Part shown: positions 63,828 through 64,000 of the stretch, piece after piece | How positions within the stretch are numbered: the first letter of the stretch is position 1 | Layout of the letters: the number at the start of each line of letters is the position of its first letter | DNA from: Oceanospirillum linum | GTDB lineage: Bacteria; Pseudomonadota; Gammaproteobacteria; Pseudomonadales; Halomonadaceae | Reading direction: 5' to 3' | DNA: 64,000 nt | Assembly: GCF_001995095.2 (NCBI RefSeq) | Contig: NZ_MTSD02000003.1 | Span: 248,001-312,000 of the forward strand | Translations under genes and position numbers: made by a program | Notes under the pieces: generated by a model | Told to the model about the DNA's origin: nothing | The model's database searches: none | Seen by the model: the letters and a program-made list of their open reading frames with translations, nothing else

Positions 63828-64000
63828 TTCAATAAACTGTTTCAGAGCATAAAAGCAAGGCCGCTAAACACCAGCTTGGATCACCCAGCAGCCTTTTATA
63901 TTCATCCGCTGACTGCATAGCAGTCCATTTAGGTTTACCAATCGTGGAAAGCAGCAACTACCGCCGGGTTAAACAACCCAAGATTTCTGACATCATCATG

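Larger units (their letters stand above)
63394..64000. other. Upstream region of the TRAP-lactate operon, no gene seen
   Basis: About 600 bases, AT-rich, with two GntR-type palindromes (63521 and 63813) and a possible minus-strand promoter TTGGCT-N17-TGTTAT near 63450-63490. No convincing ORF or tRNA; the window ends here. Confidence 0.5.

Noticed and set aside
1-64000. tRNA, rRNA, CRISPR arrays, insertion sequences
   Set aside because: I looked for T-loop and anticodon-arm patterns, regularly spaced repeats and transposase motifs and saw none. A covariance-model scan would be the decisive test.

Overview
This window looks like chromosomal DNA of a marine gammaproteobacterium of the Oceanospirillaceae type (Neptunomonas/Amphritea/Marinobacterium-like). 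That placement is inferred from gene content: glnA-ntrB-ntrC, fabA-fabB, rapA, zapB, a holD-like gene next to rimI, TRAP transport and lutABC lactate oxidation. No phylogeny was computed. I found no rRNA, tRNA, CRISPR array, transposase or prophage gene.

Layout. 0-16.4 kb: 3' end of ispB; two large c-di-GMP proteins (PAS-PAS-GGDEF-EAL and Cache-PAS-GGDEF-EAL); a lineage-specific membrane/coiled-coil protein; a CoA-binding protein; a cNMP-HDOD protein; dtd; an SDR; a YheS-type ABC-F ATPase divergent from a TIGR02444 protein; a periplasmic FKBP; a DASS anion transporter; a small outer-membrane barrel. 16.4-20 kb: one giant DUF4347 protein with tandem Ig-like repeats. 20-29.2 kb: typA; a PP-loop thiolation-like enzyme with a TusA-like partner; the nitrogen block glnA (sigma-54 promoter with upstream GCACCA repeats), then ntrB-ntrC behind an NtrC-like box; trmL. 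29.4-43 kb: a chemoreceptor, zapB, holD-like-rimI, leuA, two membrane/periplasmic thioredoxin-fold proteins, rapA, two unknown or weakly assigned genes and an HD-GYP protein.

42.9-48 kb holds a TIGR01777 epimerase, a CbiX-like protein, and a DUF523-DUF1722 / MerR (LitR-like) / photolyase run. The run is preceded by a perfect TGTACA-N12-TGTACA dyad, which suggests a light-responsive regulon. 48-54 kb: fabA-fabB, an AEC transporter, a universal stress protein and an HBM-type chemoreceptor split by an in-frame amber codon.

54-63.4 kb, all on the minus strand, is a complete lactate module. A TRAP transporter (dctP, dctQ, dctM) is followed by lutA-lutB-lutC (L-lactate oxidation to pyruvate) and a FAD/Fe-S D-lactate dehydrogenase of the Dld-II type. 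Two TTGGT-N3-ACCAA palindromes upstream of dctP look like operators for a PdhR/LldR-type GntR regulator, which is not encoded here. The strongest candidates for something unusual are the amber-split receptor with a built-in restart site, the LitR-type operator, the twin GntR-type operators, the DUF4347 protein, and two small membrane ORFs (one next to ntrB, one lacking a standard start codon).
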